Assembly (NCBI GenBank): GCA_030248295.1
Contig: JASANH010000850.1
Location: 310,001-374,000 of the forward strand
Direction of reading: 5' to 3'
Source of the DNA: Mesodorylaimus sp. YZB2_4
Lineage: Eukaryota > Nematoda > Enoplea > Dorylaimida > Dorylaimidae
DNA length: 64,000 nt
Shown: one piece after another, positions 1-12,100 of the stretch
Position numbering within the stretch: the first letter of the stretch is position 1
How the letters are laid out: each line of letters begins with the position of its first letter
The notes under the pieces: generated by a model
What the model was told of the DNA's origin: nothing
Databases searched by the model: none
What the model saw: only the letters and a program-made list of their open reading frames with translations
Translations under genes and position numbers: made by a program

Positions 1-49
1 TGGGTGATTGGAAATGTGATACGCGAACTGACTAGCAGGCTGGACTCAC

Positions 50-1512
50 CTTGGTGGCATCGTTCTGCAAAGCTGTGTCGTAATGCTCCAGTTCATCGTC
101 GCGAATCTTTCGAAGAGTCTAAAAATGGAATGACTGCACAAGCGGCGAGAGAAGATATCCCTCAGTTTAGTGAAGGGTAACTTTCAGCGCGGGAGTAGAA
201 CTATAAGAAGGCTTTGTGTGCGTACATTCAAAAGCTCCTTGTGCTCTTCCACGTCGTCCGCCATCAGCTCACGCATTTGACTGAAATAGGAAAGGTCATC
301 GACATTGCTTATTGTTCTGAGCTACACCCCTCTGACTTGTTGTAGTGCTCGCCAATCACTTCTTCCACGGCTTCGGTGCATGCCATAGCCGCCTCCTTGC
401 CCATAGCAGCAGTCACCGCTCCTGAAATAAGACATTGTGCAGGCAGACTGAAGTCCGAAAACGAGAGGACGTACCCAACACGAATCCAGTAGCATTCCAC
501 AGGGGCAGTAGTGCCGTCGGTCGAGCACGATATTGAGGAATGAGGCGCTCGAACGTGGCCAGGTGGTCTTTCTCCTGCTCCCACATGTGCTAGAATAGAA
601 ATAGGTAAGAAAAACCTGGGGCGCTGAAGAACATTGTGCCCATATTGACATGGGACTCAGCCTGGGACTCTGTGACATTGGGTCTCACAGAGTCCCGGGA
701 AATGTACGCACGATCAGTATCGGTATTTTTTAAATTCGCGGCTACATCCCATGCTCAACGAGGCTTCCAACCCACAGATGCCCAGCAGTCGTAATGGCAA
801 GTGAGGCGATAGATAATCAGTTTCATTTGGCCCCCTGAGGTCCATTTGAATTCGTCGAGGATGCACAGTGAGTCGCCCGAGGTATGCGAGGCCGACGAAC
901 CCCCATCCAAGACCATATCCTCTCTGACCGTACAAGTGGACTCGCTAAACTTCTGACCTTTCGCTCGAAAAGTCGGTCAAATGAGTCACCGCAGCTGCAG
1001 AGTACTCGATCACCATTCGTATGCATCTAAAGTGCTGAGAATCGTCAGGGCGCCGATCCCCCCTCTGCTACGGTTGGGAACGTCACCCGTCAGTCATGTT
1101 TCAGCCGCAGAGCAGGTTGCCTGGTGCACAGCTCCGCCAGCCACTCCCTGCAGTTACACAGACCCAACACACCTAGGTGGTCGCCAGATACTCTTCCTCG
1201 CAAGTGAAACATTCAAACCGTCAGCATGTTTCAACCGCCCTTCCAGTCCGAAGTTCAGTTCCGAACTTGAGCCCCAGACAACAACCAGTCCCACCGACAT
1301 ACTTTTATCAACGGTCCTGTATCGGTCTTTCCAAGCACGAACATCTGACCAGCATAGATCTTGTCGGCACCAGTCTCGCCAGCGTGATCGACCCGGATTA
1401 TCTTGTCCAGCAGCTGGCGTCGTTTCTCGGCCACACTCACGCTCGACGTTGCCTGCATGCGGCATTGCACAATCGACACTGCACGCACTCTCGCCAAGTT
1501 CAACATCGCCAT
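50..1512 (-). CDS. COQ7: COQ7, 5-demethoxyubiquinone hydroxylase (3' end off the window)
   Basis: Di-iron monooxygenase of the mitochondrial inner-membrane face that hydroxylates demethoxyubiquinone in coenzyme Q synthesis (C. elegans CLK-1 family). Exons, reading leftward: 1303-1512, 475-589, 337-421, 226-280, 50-118; then a donor at 49 and the last exon beyond the left edge. These give 178 codons; the family is about 190-220 aa, so only about 20 residues are missing. The carboxylate/His iron ligands are visible: the Glu of DHAGETGA, ExxH in WEQEKDH, Glu residues in TEAVEEVIGEHY and ExxH in DDELEH. The N-terminus before DKIIRVDHAGE is basic and Ser/Gln-rich, as for a presequence. I start at the ATG at 1512; a GTG lies just upstream. 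Possible splice-acceptor sequences (tttcag, ctgcag) lie within 25 bases of the ATG, and TMEM94 ends 211 bp upstream on the same strand. Confidence 0.97.
590..1302 (-). other. COQ7 intron 1 (713 bp)
   Basis: Long first intron of COQ7 between codon-phase-0 exons (donor gtatgt at 1302, acceptor tag at 590). I see no conserved ORF, tRNA or repeat in it; the ORFs that cross it are shadows. Confidence 0.85.
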
Positions 1513-1723
1513 CACTGCAGTAATTCACAAGCACCTGAAATCAGGTCATGGAGCAATGGAGCAAGACTGATCGTGAGGTACTGGGCCAGCTTACCATCTA
1601 TGCAAAGCAGAATCCCTAATCGATAAAATACTTTTACTCAAGTTGAGTCACAAACTCGTCACAAACTCGTCATGAACTCATCACCCCACTCAACTATGAG
1701 CCAATACACAGAATAGCCCCCAA

Positions 1724-4700
1724 TCAAAACGGACTGTTCATTCCCAGCTTCGTCCCAAAACTCAGCCTCCTCCGACGCTGATCCCGAAGATATCGCTCGA
1801 GTTCGTATCGCTTCAAGAGTTCGTTCAATGGCAACGATACCAACGGCCAGACCAGGCCGCACACGTACACTTTCCACGGGACGAAGTGGGCTACCTCCAC
1901 TACCAGCACCTGCCCCAGCTCCACCCTCAAACTATGCAGTACACGTCCTATGCACAGCACCGTGTAAAAGAACTGAGCCAAAAGTAAAAATATGACCACT
2001 AGCAGCCACACAGCATTCGTCCATGGCAAGTGCTCCCTGTACAAAGCTCTGTAGTGCACGAACCCACTCGAAATGGCGCACAGGTAAAGAACGAATATGA
2101 ACGTGAAAAGGTGCCTGGAGATGGTCAAACCCACCACAGACACTATGGCCAAATCGGGACCCGAACCCACTTCCGCCTCGCTCGACCAATTCAGCCACGA
2201 GTCATTGCGCAATATGCCACATCGCTCCACAGAAAATATCGGCGCTGTCCGGGCGCACGTTAGAATCAAGCTGCACTTGAAGAGCAGCAACGGGAATACG
2301 GCACTGGGGAGAAAGCGAAGGGCGAATCCGAGCAGGAACTTCCATACAGCATTCTTCGATACCCAATTCGAATTCTTCGGCGTCGCTATCTTGAGCACAT
2401 TCACGTGCTGAGGTGTGGCGCACAGGGAACCACTCAACAACGGTATGACCACACAAACCAGCCATATCAGCAGATCGATGGTGAACGGCCTGGGCAGAGC
2501 CACCAGCTGAGCGAACAGTTGAACGGCAGTCGTCATCAGGCTGGCCGCCAAGTAGAACAGCCACGACGTACGTAAGACCATCAGAAAGTGCCTCGACGTC
2601 GCGATCAAGTCCAACAAGTTGATTTGTTCGCCAGCGTAGATAGAAATGCTGCACGGCAGGGTCGAGATCAGGGTTGTCAGATCAGTAGCCGAAATAGCAC
2701 TGTCGGCCGTATCGGTCGTGGTTTCGGATCGATGTCTGTCTGTCCTATTCATGCACACGGCCGGACGCAACGGCTCGATTCCGATGCTAGCATTCGCCTG
2801 ACAGAAGATCTCGGCATTGCGGTAATTCAAAGCACTGCCGAGGACGCAAACTACTTCGCCGTACTCTTGCATAATACTGATCATATCCACCGTCGCATCC
2901 GGGTAGCAATCTGGAATCAGAATGTCATTTAGCTCAGCTAGTAGGATTCAAAACTCAGCGAGCTTTCTTTGTTTTTAAATTTTTGTGGGTTGGACACCAC
3001 GTCGCCCTATGTACCGATGGGACGACATCCAACCATTTTGCCTTACTGGCCAGCTGCACTAAAATAATAGGCTTCAAGGCAACCCAGGCAGGTTCCCTCT
3101 GAGGTCTCCACTAGGAACATCAAGGGCATCCAGTGCGAGCATCAGCGTCCTGGGACAATAGCGGGCGGGAAGGGAGAGTCCTTCCCGACTGGTGTTCGAG
3201 GATCAGTTTCATGATTCTCTACTTGTTCGGCGGTGGCCATTTGACAGCGCCAGATGAGTCGTCCAGAGACAAGCGAGCAAGGCCAGCGAAGGATTTAGAC
3301 TGGATTGGTGTCGAAGACTAGTCCCCCCCTGACCCCCCCCCCCCATCCAGGGTTGCTGATCCATTCAATGCAGAACCAACCCTAAACCAACTGAGCCATC
3401 GCGGCTCCTGAAATCTCAGTGCCCTTACCCGTGAAAAGAGGCACCAACAGCGGGACATTGTCGACACTTTCCAAGTGAGGCCGTACATTCTCGATTCCCT
3501 TCGGCAGGCGGGCTCGATTCGGCGGCAAGACAATGGGTTGATTCCCCAAACTGTGATTGGTGGCCACTGAAGTTCGACTGGTCGTATCCGATAGCAAAGG
3601 CGTGCGCTCTTTCTTCGAGCTTAAAGCTCTGATCAATTGTTGATCAGTCGGGTCATCGAAGACTGAATCACCGGATATGGTAGCCACACTTGCGCATCGA
3701 TCGGCCCTCTCCAATTGGTCCCTGGTTGAACCGTCATCGCCCAACTCATCGTCGTCCTCTCGCCCATCCAGGACAGGTCCAATATTGATGTCTACGGTCA
3801 TATTATCCCCGTCAACCGTCGACGTGCAGATCACCTTCGGCAACGCCTCGTTGATCGGCGTTGCGGTTGCACTTTTGAAGTGCACGGTTGGCAAGCCTAC
3901 TTTGAAGTCATCGGGTAAACTTCGACGTCGAGACAGTCTTCGCGAAATGGACCATTGTATTTCTTGTCGACCACCAGAAACTATGGTACCCGAAACAGCA
4001 GCTTTGCCCATCTGCTGGCTTCCTAAATGACTACCAGCCGCCGAAATGGCCTCGCTCTCTCTGCCCAGTGATATATGGCAATTCCAACCCGCTTCGAGGC
4101 CGCATTTTTCCGCAAATATTCGACTCTACAATCGAGGCAGCTCATAAGCACTCGCCACTCACGGCCCGAAGCCGACTTACCCGCAGCTCATTCTCTTTCG
4201 AGTAGTGCACGAACCGAATGCAGGCCTTATCCAAATTATCCACCAGTCTCACCACGTCCGGCTTGGCCTGATACTGCAGAGATATCATTCCGAGGAAGAC
4301 TTGACCTTTCAACAGACGACTCAGCACTTCTGATGGCGCGTCAATGACTCGGACATCGAAGTATTCGTCCGTCAAAAGCGAATCGTAGCTGAACACACGA
4401 TTCCAAGGACGCATATCGTCCGAAGTCGACAGCGAGTCCACGCTATCGCCCAGCGGACGACGAGACGCGACTGGCCAATCCACGTACGTATCACCGAGGG
4501 CCCGATCAACGTCCGACGTCAATGGTCGATACGAGAAGGCCACGCAGTAAGCTGTCATGCTGTGCCGTTGGGCGAAGTCACTGAAAACACAACCACAAGG
4601 GTCGCCTGAACCTCACCCCTGGCATAGCGGGTAGTGTACCAAGTCAAGTGTAGTGTAGGAGTGGGGTGCCGAGACGAGTAAGGGCAAAACTGCGCCAGTG

Positions 4701-7274
4701 TACTACCCCAGTAAAGTACTGATCCCGAAGTAGGTTTGCGGATGTGCCTGTCTGTCTGTGCCCGATCATGCTTTTTTGGTCACGTCCCCGTCAAATCGAT
4801 AGCCACTTACTTGACCTTCTTTCTATGCTGCCTCTCCAACAACTTCACATCGTTTCCATCCCAATAGAAGTCGCAGGCTTCAACCACCAGATCGGCGGTG
4901 CCTTGGCACATTAACTGCCCATGTCCTGTCACTTTGTCTCGGACAATAACCGCGAACAAATTGGGCAACGGTGTTTTGTGTTTGGTCAGTCCAGGCAAGG
5001 GCAGTTCGCCAGGGGTCTTCCTGTAAGCCGCTAGCGTCTGCTGTGTTTCAAATTGACACGCGCACGTCGATCGATTGAACCCGATGGCCATGGCGAAATA
5101 GCACAAACCTGAAACTGGATATCGATTGATCATAGACTCGGAAAGAAAATACACTTACATCTGCGATTGACGACAGCAACCGTTCTCGGCACCACTGCCG
5201 AAATGGCGTGCACGTGATCGATGAATCGAATATACTCGGCATGCAGATTGCAGCTGTTCAACAGGATGTTAAGACCCAACGGTTTGAGGTTGCTCGAAAA
5301 ATTTCTCCAATAGGGATCGTCGAAGTGAACGACGAAAGAGTGGTACGGATCATGAGACAAGTCCAGCACTTCCGTGTGTGCTCGTGCAGCAGCCGCGGCA
5401 GCTGAGTTGTGGTTTCTGTGGGAAGCGGCAAGCTTTTGCTTGTTTTTTGGTGCCATTATCGGCGTCCATTGCTGATCGACAGTTAAATGACTTGTGACCT
5501 TGGTTTTCGGCGGGACACTATTTGCGTGCTCCTCCGATTTGATTTCATTTTGTTCGTCCTCCACTGTGACTTCGGGAAGGCTACGAAGCGAAGAAGACGA
5601 CGCGTGACGATCCCTTTTCCGGCTCATTGACGTCAATGGCTTCTTGTGGCGAGCAGGGGAGAAGAAGAAGACTTTCTCAGGCGCTGGGTTCGCCCAAGAC
5701 ATGATGCCCTGCAAGAAAAGCAACAAATAATACAATGGATCTGACACCAAGCCACGCTCCCTTGAAACTGCTGTAACCAGCAAACCCGGGCGGTGGGAGA
5801 TGCGAGACCAAAATCTCTGGGACAAAAAAGATAAAGCAGCAATACTTTCCGGGCGACTGAAACATCAAGCCGATGCCATCGACCACCCGGCAATGCTGGT
5901 TAGGCTGCCTAAAAATCTCAGACTACTCCCAACCCCGCTGACCTTTTTGTCTACCACACTGAGAGACGTCACATTGCCCAACGTTTGCACGATATTAGCC
6001 GAGAATGGTAGCCCCGAGGGATTGCCTTTGACCAGTTTCCATAATACTCGAACCAGACGCGTGCACTTTGACCACTCGACGTAACCACGGCTGACAAACG
6101 GCCATCGACTCACAAACTGTTCGCTCACACGTGTCGAGTCGGCGCTAATACTAGCCTCGGTAAAGAGTTCGACATCGTCTTGTTGAACATCCCCACTCTG
6201 AACCGAAGACGTCAGGACACTGGCGAATCGAACGAGGAATCGAGCCGTGTGGAGCAAGACAAATGCCCACGTATACAAGGACAGCAATGGGACGGTGAGT
6301 GGTAGAACGACGGCGGCCGGTGCCAGTACCAGGAGCTCGTACAGCTGGCGACTGTTGTCGCTGGTGTACATGTAAGTGAGGATCGCTGCACTGAGGGATA
6401 CACCCAGTACAACCGACAGTCCAATACGCTCGACGTAAAAGTGCATTATCCTGCCGTACTCGTTCTCAGTCAGACTGAGAGGTCGTTCCGAAGCCATCAA
6501 GCAATCTCGAATGTAAGCAGCAGCCGGTGTCTCGTCCACGAGACACGGCAAAGGCAAGAAGGCTTCCACGCCCGCACCATCGAAACCACGGTGCGTCTCT
6601 TTCGGGATATATACCTGACCCGATTCGAATTCGGTCGTCAATTTTGGATCAATCGGATGGCATCGACAAGGCACTTCGCGACCTGGCCGCAATAAAATAG
6701 TATCCCCTTCGACCAAGGCCATCCACGGAAGATTGACCAGCGCTCCGTCCCTGTACGTCCACTGAACTGTGATACTTTCTGATGCGGGCTCGTACAAACT
6801 AGGAGTTGTCAAACCAGCCACACCATCCGAAATGATATCATCCAAATCGCCAATGACCGCATCGATTTTTCGACGAATTTCAGTCTTTCTCAGGTAGACA
6901 AAATAAACATTCAAGATGCACGTTCCGACGAGAACGACCAACAGGAGTAGAGCCGATCCAATGACATGTTCCTGGACTTGGATCCCGGCTAGCCATGTCG
7001 GGCCCGGTGTGAAAACAGGAGCGAAAATGAAACTGAGTAATGATAAAAATGATGCGCTAAGTAAAACCCAACAGCACGAGGTTGGAAAATGGTGGAAAAA
7101 TGCACTGGAGACATGGCCCGCCAATGACATCTTTTCGGTGAATCTTTTTGCTTCTAATTCCACTGCATTACGTAATCTGCGGATGGCTAAATCGGAAGAG
7201 AGACCCTAAAATGAGAAACAAATCTCGCACGTGTCTATGTACAGGTTAAAAAGATTCAACTTTACCTCAGCCAT
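1724..7274 (-). CDS. TMEM94: TMEM94, P-type-ATPase-like multi-pass membrane protein
   Basis: Full-length orthologue of TMEM94 (KIAA0195; reported as an ER magnesium-handling P-type ATPase-like protein). Seven exons, reading leftward: 7266-7274, 5943-7205, 5159-5708, 4811-5108, 4181-4580, 3429-4125, 1724-2910; 1467 aa against about 1356 in human. Residues about 45-105 form a membrane pair, about 265-323 a second pair, and the last exon holds the C-terminal membrane block. The phosphorylation-site region reads VVDKKGIMSW (Asp about 422), i.e. the family's degenerate DKxG rather than DKTGT. Other diagnostic stretches are GLNILLNSC, CQGTADLVVEAC, IMQEYGEVVC and the C-terminus KLGMNSPF, which is conserved to mammals. 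The start is a 3-codon exon (MAE) spliced to GLSS, as in other TMEM94 proteins; the context ggaagATGG is good. Intron 6 (2911-3428) contains a SINE-like insertion. COQ7 follows 211 bp downstream. Confidence 0.97.
2950..3419 (-). mobile_element. tRNA-derived SINE-like element, copy A (in TMEM94 intron 6)
   Basis: Read on the minus strand, this begins at about 3410 with a tRNA-like head (A-box match TGGCTCAGTTGG at about 3387-3398) and ends at about 2965 in an A/T-rich tail (plus strand tttgtttttaaattttt). The body matches a second copy at 30381-30884, for example ccttcccgactggtgttcga and gcaaggccagcga in both. A short flanking direct repeat is visible: aaaactcag at 2950-2958 and aaatctcag at 3411-3419 (8/9), as expected for a target-site duplication. 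It sits just 10 bp from the exon-6 donor. Pol III-driven retroposon is the best reading; a degraded LINE tail is the alternative. Confidence 0.75.
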
Positions 7275-9116
7275 CTTCCAAAATATGCAAAAAGCTGTCG
7301 GAAAACTACCCACCAGCGATTTTTTAACTCGCTTTGTACAGTACACAGTGTCCAGTTCAAGTCAAAGTCTGATACGAGTCAAAAATCAAATTCGATAATC
7401 CTGGGATTCCCGCTTTATAGCAGACGACAGGTACCTATCTACTTACCTCAATCCCCCAGTCAATTCAAATTTGCCGCCAGTAACGGCTAGCCGCTGTTTT
7501 TAGCCACGTGTAGTATATCCGTGGTTGTTATAGCAGCTCGTGCAGTTTTTGTGACAAAAAGCAAAAGATTTTAATGTGTAGGCCAATGTCTTATGTCTTG
7601 GTATTTAGTAAATTTTCAACCGCGGCTTTTTTGATTACACCTAACGCCTTTCGATCGATCGCCATATGTTGGTGGCCTGGCGGACAGTAGGGTAGATGTT
7701 CGTTGCACCTTGTAGGTTTACAAATACTTACGGTACCTGGCTTTTATCTTCATCACAAGGCACGTTTTGCTTTTGGTTTCATGCTAAAAAGTAGCCACTA
7801 TATTTAATAAGGTGATGACGCGTATTTTGAATAATTCCTACGAGAAATGTTCACAAATCTCCATGTTTAGTTGAGATGCGAGCATTTGCAATTTGAAGAA
7901 GAGTTCTAAATTTTACTGTTTAGCTCGCCACACCTGCTAGTCTCATGGGCTTCGACGTAATTGGCTGGAAAGTAAACAGATTTCAATTCTTTTTCGAGGG
8001 ACGAATTCGCCGAAGCGTTTGAGTGGAACGTTTGCACAGGGGGCGCTGAGAACACTGTAAAAATCGCGTTTCACCGTTAGTCTCTGCGGTCCTCGTGGTT
8101 TGGTGGTCTCCCAAGACGGTCTGGCCTGTCCTATTCGCTAAACGCGGTCGTTGTTTTCGGAAAAGGATCGCTGGCAACCCATTCCGGCGTTGGCATTCTT
8201 GAGACGGCGAGTCTGGGCCCGTCGTTTCTCTTCGCGCCCCACAAATAGGGCTGGCCTTTGCAGCGGGTGCCGGACCTCTTGAATCGATCGATGCTGTGTC
8301 CGAGGAGCCCGCCTTGCAGCAGGAGCCAATCCTCCCCCGCTCTTTGTACTACTATAACGAACGTTCCAGTTTTCTTTCGCGTCCATCCGTCGTCCTCGTG
8401 TGGACGGCGGGTGTATTGCGTGTTGACGGAGGTTTTCTGCCCCTCTATGCTCGCATTCTGTGCAAAGCTGTCATTCGTCTGGGGGACGCGAGCCTGGCGC
8501 GTGCAGTACGACCGTTTGTGCGTCACCTAGCCCAAGGGCACCTGTCCCCTGTGATCAGCCTTGTCGTGTTCGAGAAATGTTGGAAGAATTTTCTTGTCTG
8601 TCCCTTCTTGCCTAAAGGAGGTCTTTACTTGTGTTTACATGTGACCGGAGTTGGGGCATTTTAGTCGGCGACCTTTCTGGACCTGTGCGTAACTATTCAC
8701 TGTTTGTCCGTGTAAGGGGCGCTGGCAGACTAGTTCCCCGCAATGCGCAACCGTTAAGTTTGCCAACCAATACTCGTAGTCATCAGCGAACGGGCCCCGT
8801 TTTAACGCGTCATACGTCCATAAACAGTAACACTGGGCGCGCCCCATTCTTTATCCTAAGCTGTTTGTTGAACGTGTTTTTCTTTATTTGCAGGCTTCGA
8901 ACTTACAAGCGACCTCGCGTCGTTGCGGTCGAGAGGGGAGGGCGGTTTTATTTACGGAAGTCGGCGGGAGTGTCAATAACTTCTATTTAATCGTTTTTTT
9001 ATCGGTCTCGACTCAAATTGTTGAATTTGGATTTTCGTAAAGAGGATTTTCCCACTTTTGGTGCTTCAACTGTTATTGGACGTGTTCAGGCCTCTCAGTA
9101 GCGCCTCTCCTGAAAC
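7275..9116. other. Intergenic region between divergent TMEM94 and cadherin genes
   Basis: About 1.8 kb separating the divergent starts of TMEM94 (-) and the cadherin (+). No conserved protein is readable on either strand; ORFs around 7983-8664 have no recognisable content. A strong acceptor-like site (pyrimidine run then ttgcag) at about 8876-8892 could be the 3' end of a 5'-UTR intron, or a trans-splice site, of the cadherin transcript. Two promoters are expected here. Confidence 0.5.
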
Positions 9117-12100
9117 ATGGCGCTTCAAATGTCGGACATTAAAGAACGGTGGAAACGTCAAGTGGAGAGTTCGAGTCTTTCGTCAAGGCCCGCTTCTTGC
9201 CTTATTTCTCGACACCGTTATTCATTTTTATTTCACGTTTTTGTTATTTGTTACTTGAGTTCATTGGGCGCCTGTTTGGATCTGCAATCTTCGAAAGCCG
9301 GGGTAAATCGCAATTTAGTGTTATCTAATAAACTTCCGATCGGCCATGTCGTAGTTCAATTCGGCAATCATACTGGTTCAATCTCAATCGATCATCGGAT
9401 GGAATACGCGAAGTATTTCGATGTCGATGGCTCATCAACTAATCTCATTACGACGCAATCTTTGCTCCCTCTCACCAATGGAGGCGGCTTCTTGATCGAT
9501 CTCATCGTGAGGACACCCTTGGCCGATGGCAATACCCTGCAACGTGTCGAAACGTTTTTTGTTACCGTCATACCCGAAAGCGATCGGATTTCTTTCGCCA
9601 ACGATCTCCACGTGGGTCGTCTGAGAATGGATGCTCCCGATCGTACGCTGGTGCCAGGTTTGGAACGGATATCGTTAAAACCTATAAATCGAGTCGATGG
9701 TATAAAATTTACGCTTTTGGATATGGACGAAGATGATGAAGAAATCGAATGTCCGATTAACGAATTGATGGAGTTGATCACAGTCCACGATCCGTACGAA
9801 TCAACACCGTACGTTCAAGTATGGACAAAGCGTAGATTGGAGCCCGCCGACCGAGGTACGAGAATGTTTGCGATTCAAGTGGATGGTCGTCCAGTGGGAA
9901 ACCGAGATCAGGTTCGAATAGAAGTTCGAATCGGAGACGACATGAGCTATCCGCCCGTATTTGTTCAACGGAGGTACTTGGCATCGATTGCCTACGACGA
10001 TGCGCCATTGGGAAGCACGATTTTGCGAGTGCAGGCCTTCTCAGGTGGCGGAATTCAAAGCGCGGAAGACATCATTGGATCGACTATCACTTATTCGATC
10101 GAGCCGTCCGATGGAGTTCCCTTCGATGTCGATCCATTTACGGGCGATGTGTTCGCTACTGGCCGACTAGCGGCGAATCGTTACTCGTTCGATGTGGTCG
10201 CCCGAGAAGGGGCACTAGCCAGTCGCACTCCTGTCAAGATTATCGTGGCTCGAAATACGGATTTTCTGACCCGAAAAATAGATGACGAGTGCGAGACATC
10301 GTCAGCGATCAATGTCACCGCTGTGCTTGGAAAGCGTGCATGCGATGATACGACGATTCGGTACAAGAGGGCGTTGCGGCCAGAGATATCGATGACCATA
10401 CCCGAAAACTATGCCACGCAAGTTCCATTACCAGAACGAATTCGATTGGGCGCCAACGAACGCATCAAGGATGCACCAGTGGAGAAAGATCATTTGTCCG
10501 TGTTCGATAATGGAACGATTCAGTTAAATCAACCCTTGAATTACGAACGGGAGAAAACGGTGCAATTGATGGTCATGGTGGAGAACGTTATTACGTTAGG
10601 TGAGTGAGTGGGCTGGAATTCATGTTGGGCCCCTCCGATGGACTCGCTTGGCTCGGCCAAAGGAAGGGCTTTTTTAGAAACCTATTTTTACTAGTTCTTC
10701 TTCGCCGGCACTGGTTGTCACGAGCCACGCGTCCCGTATTATTTATGTGATAGGGGAGGGCGGATGGTGTTCGTTTACGCATGTGCCCCGTCCGTCAAGC
10801 CAGACACTCCAAGGAGGGGGAGTGTTTTCATGTAATTTTTATGGGCGAGCAAAAAATGTAACGAACCGATACACGAGGGAGATTCCCCGTTCCGTGCTTG
10901 TCAGCTGACGATTGGAATGGGGCAAGTGTGGATGCAGTTTATTTTCTCCAGTCCGTTACCCTCAGGCTCGTTTGCATTTAGTGGCACTAGCCGTTGTACC
11001 TACTCGTTCCCTTCATCTAATAATCGACGCCGCCATCGGGGGGCTCGTATAACAGCGTCTGTACTAGTCTACTAGGAAGCTACCGTTCAGTCAGTTCTAT
11101 TATACGCCCAACCTTTATTTAGAAAGGAGGACGACAATCGAGGCGCAAGTAGCACCGGGAGGCGAAATGTTGTAGTATAGCGGGCCAGACGAGGAGAAGG
11201 AAAGTGAAGGGATAAATTGAATTTTTACGCCGTTATCATCATGCGGTGACTATCGACGTTGTGACTGACCGAAGCCATGCTATGGTGCGACGGGTCTGAA
11301 AATTGGTCTTGGAACAGGCGGGCTAGTTTCCAACTCAATGATAATTGTCTAGACTCGCCTGGTCAGAAAGAATGTGCTGTTTTCGAAAGTGGTGGGCGTC
11401 TTGCGGTTATCAGATTAAAAAGTAGGCATCTCGTGTGCGTCTAAAAGAAAAAGCAAAAAGCTTTGGGGTTTTTGAGTCACTCTAATGGCGCCCTTAGTGG
11501 ATATCATCGGCGGCGCTTTTTTGCGATATCCATCTACGAAATTGATGCGAACATCGATTTTGGGCCTAGCCGCAAGAGGGAACAACAGAGGTTCTGGTGG
11601 TGCTAACATAGGTTGGACTAGGTGTAGAGCTACCGTACATGTGGCGCAGTGGGGTGTGGAAATGGGAAAATAGTCAGTTTGAATAGGGTTATAAAAAAAG
11701 CGCATTGCTCATCACACATGTGGAAAATGCTTTCCTCGCATTATTGCACTTTATTCATTTTTGCGTTCTCCCTCTTTAGGGCATGGGTGGGGGATAGTTT
11801 AATGTGGAATGGGCTGGTTTTCTCTGCCCTTGGTCGATTGTCGTAGAGCATTGTAGTCAGTCTTTGACCTCGTCGGCTTTGTCGAGAGGGTCTTTGTTGG
11901 TGGAACGAATCATGGAACGGATTTCGGTCCGTATATGGCAGACGTGGGAAAAGTGCAGGAACTCGCTATGCATACGAAGGTCTTCTTTATTCATCGTTTT
12001 CTTTTGAGAAAAAAACTGCAAAGGTTGATGCGCTCGAAATGATTTTATGCGACAGAAACTTATTCAAGAGCATTTCGACGATAGTATTGTACGTGTAACA

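Noticed and set aside
8131-8664. Overlapping ORFs on both strands upstream of the cadherin gene
   Set aside because: They exclude each other and none has recognisable content; the interval is better explained as promoter and 5' UTR.
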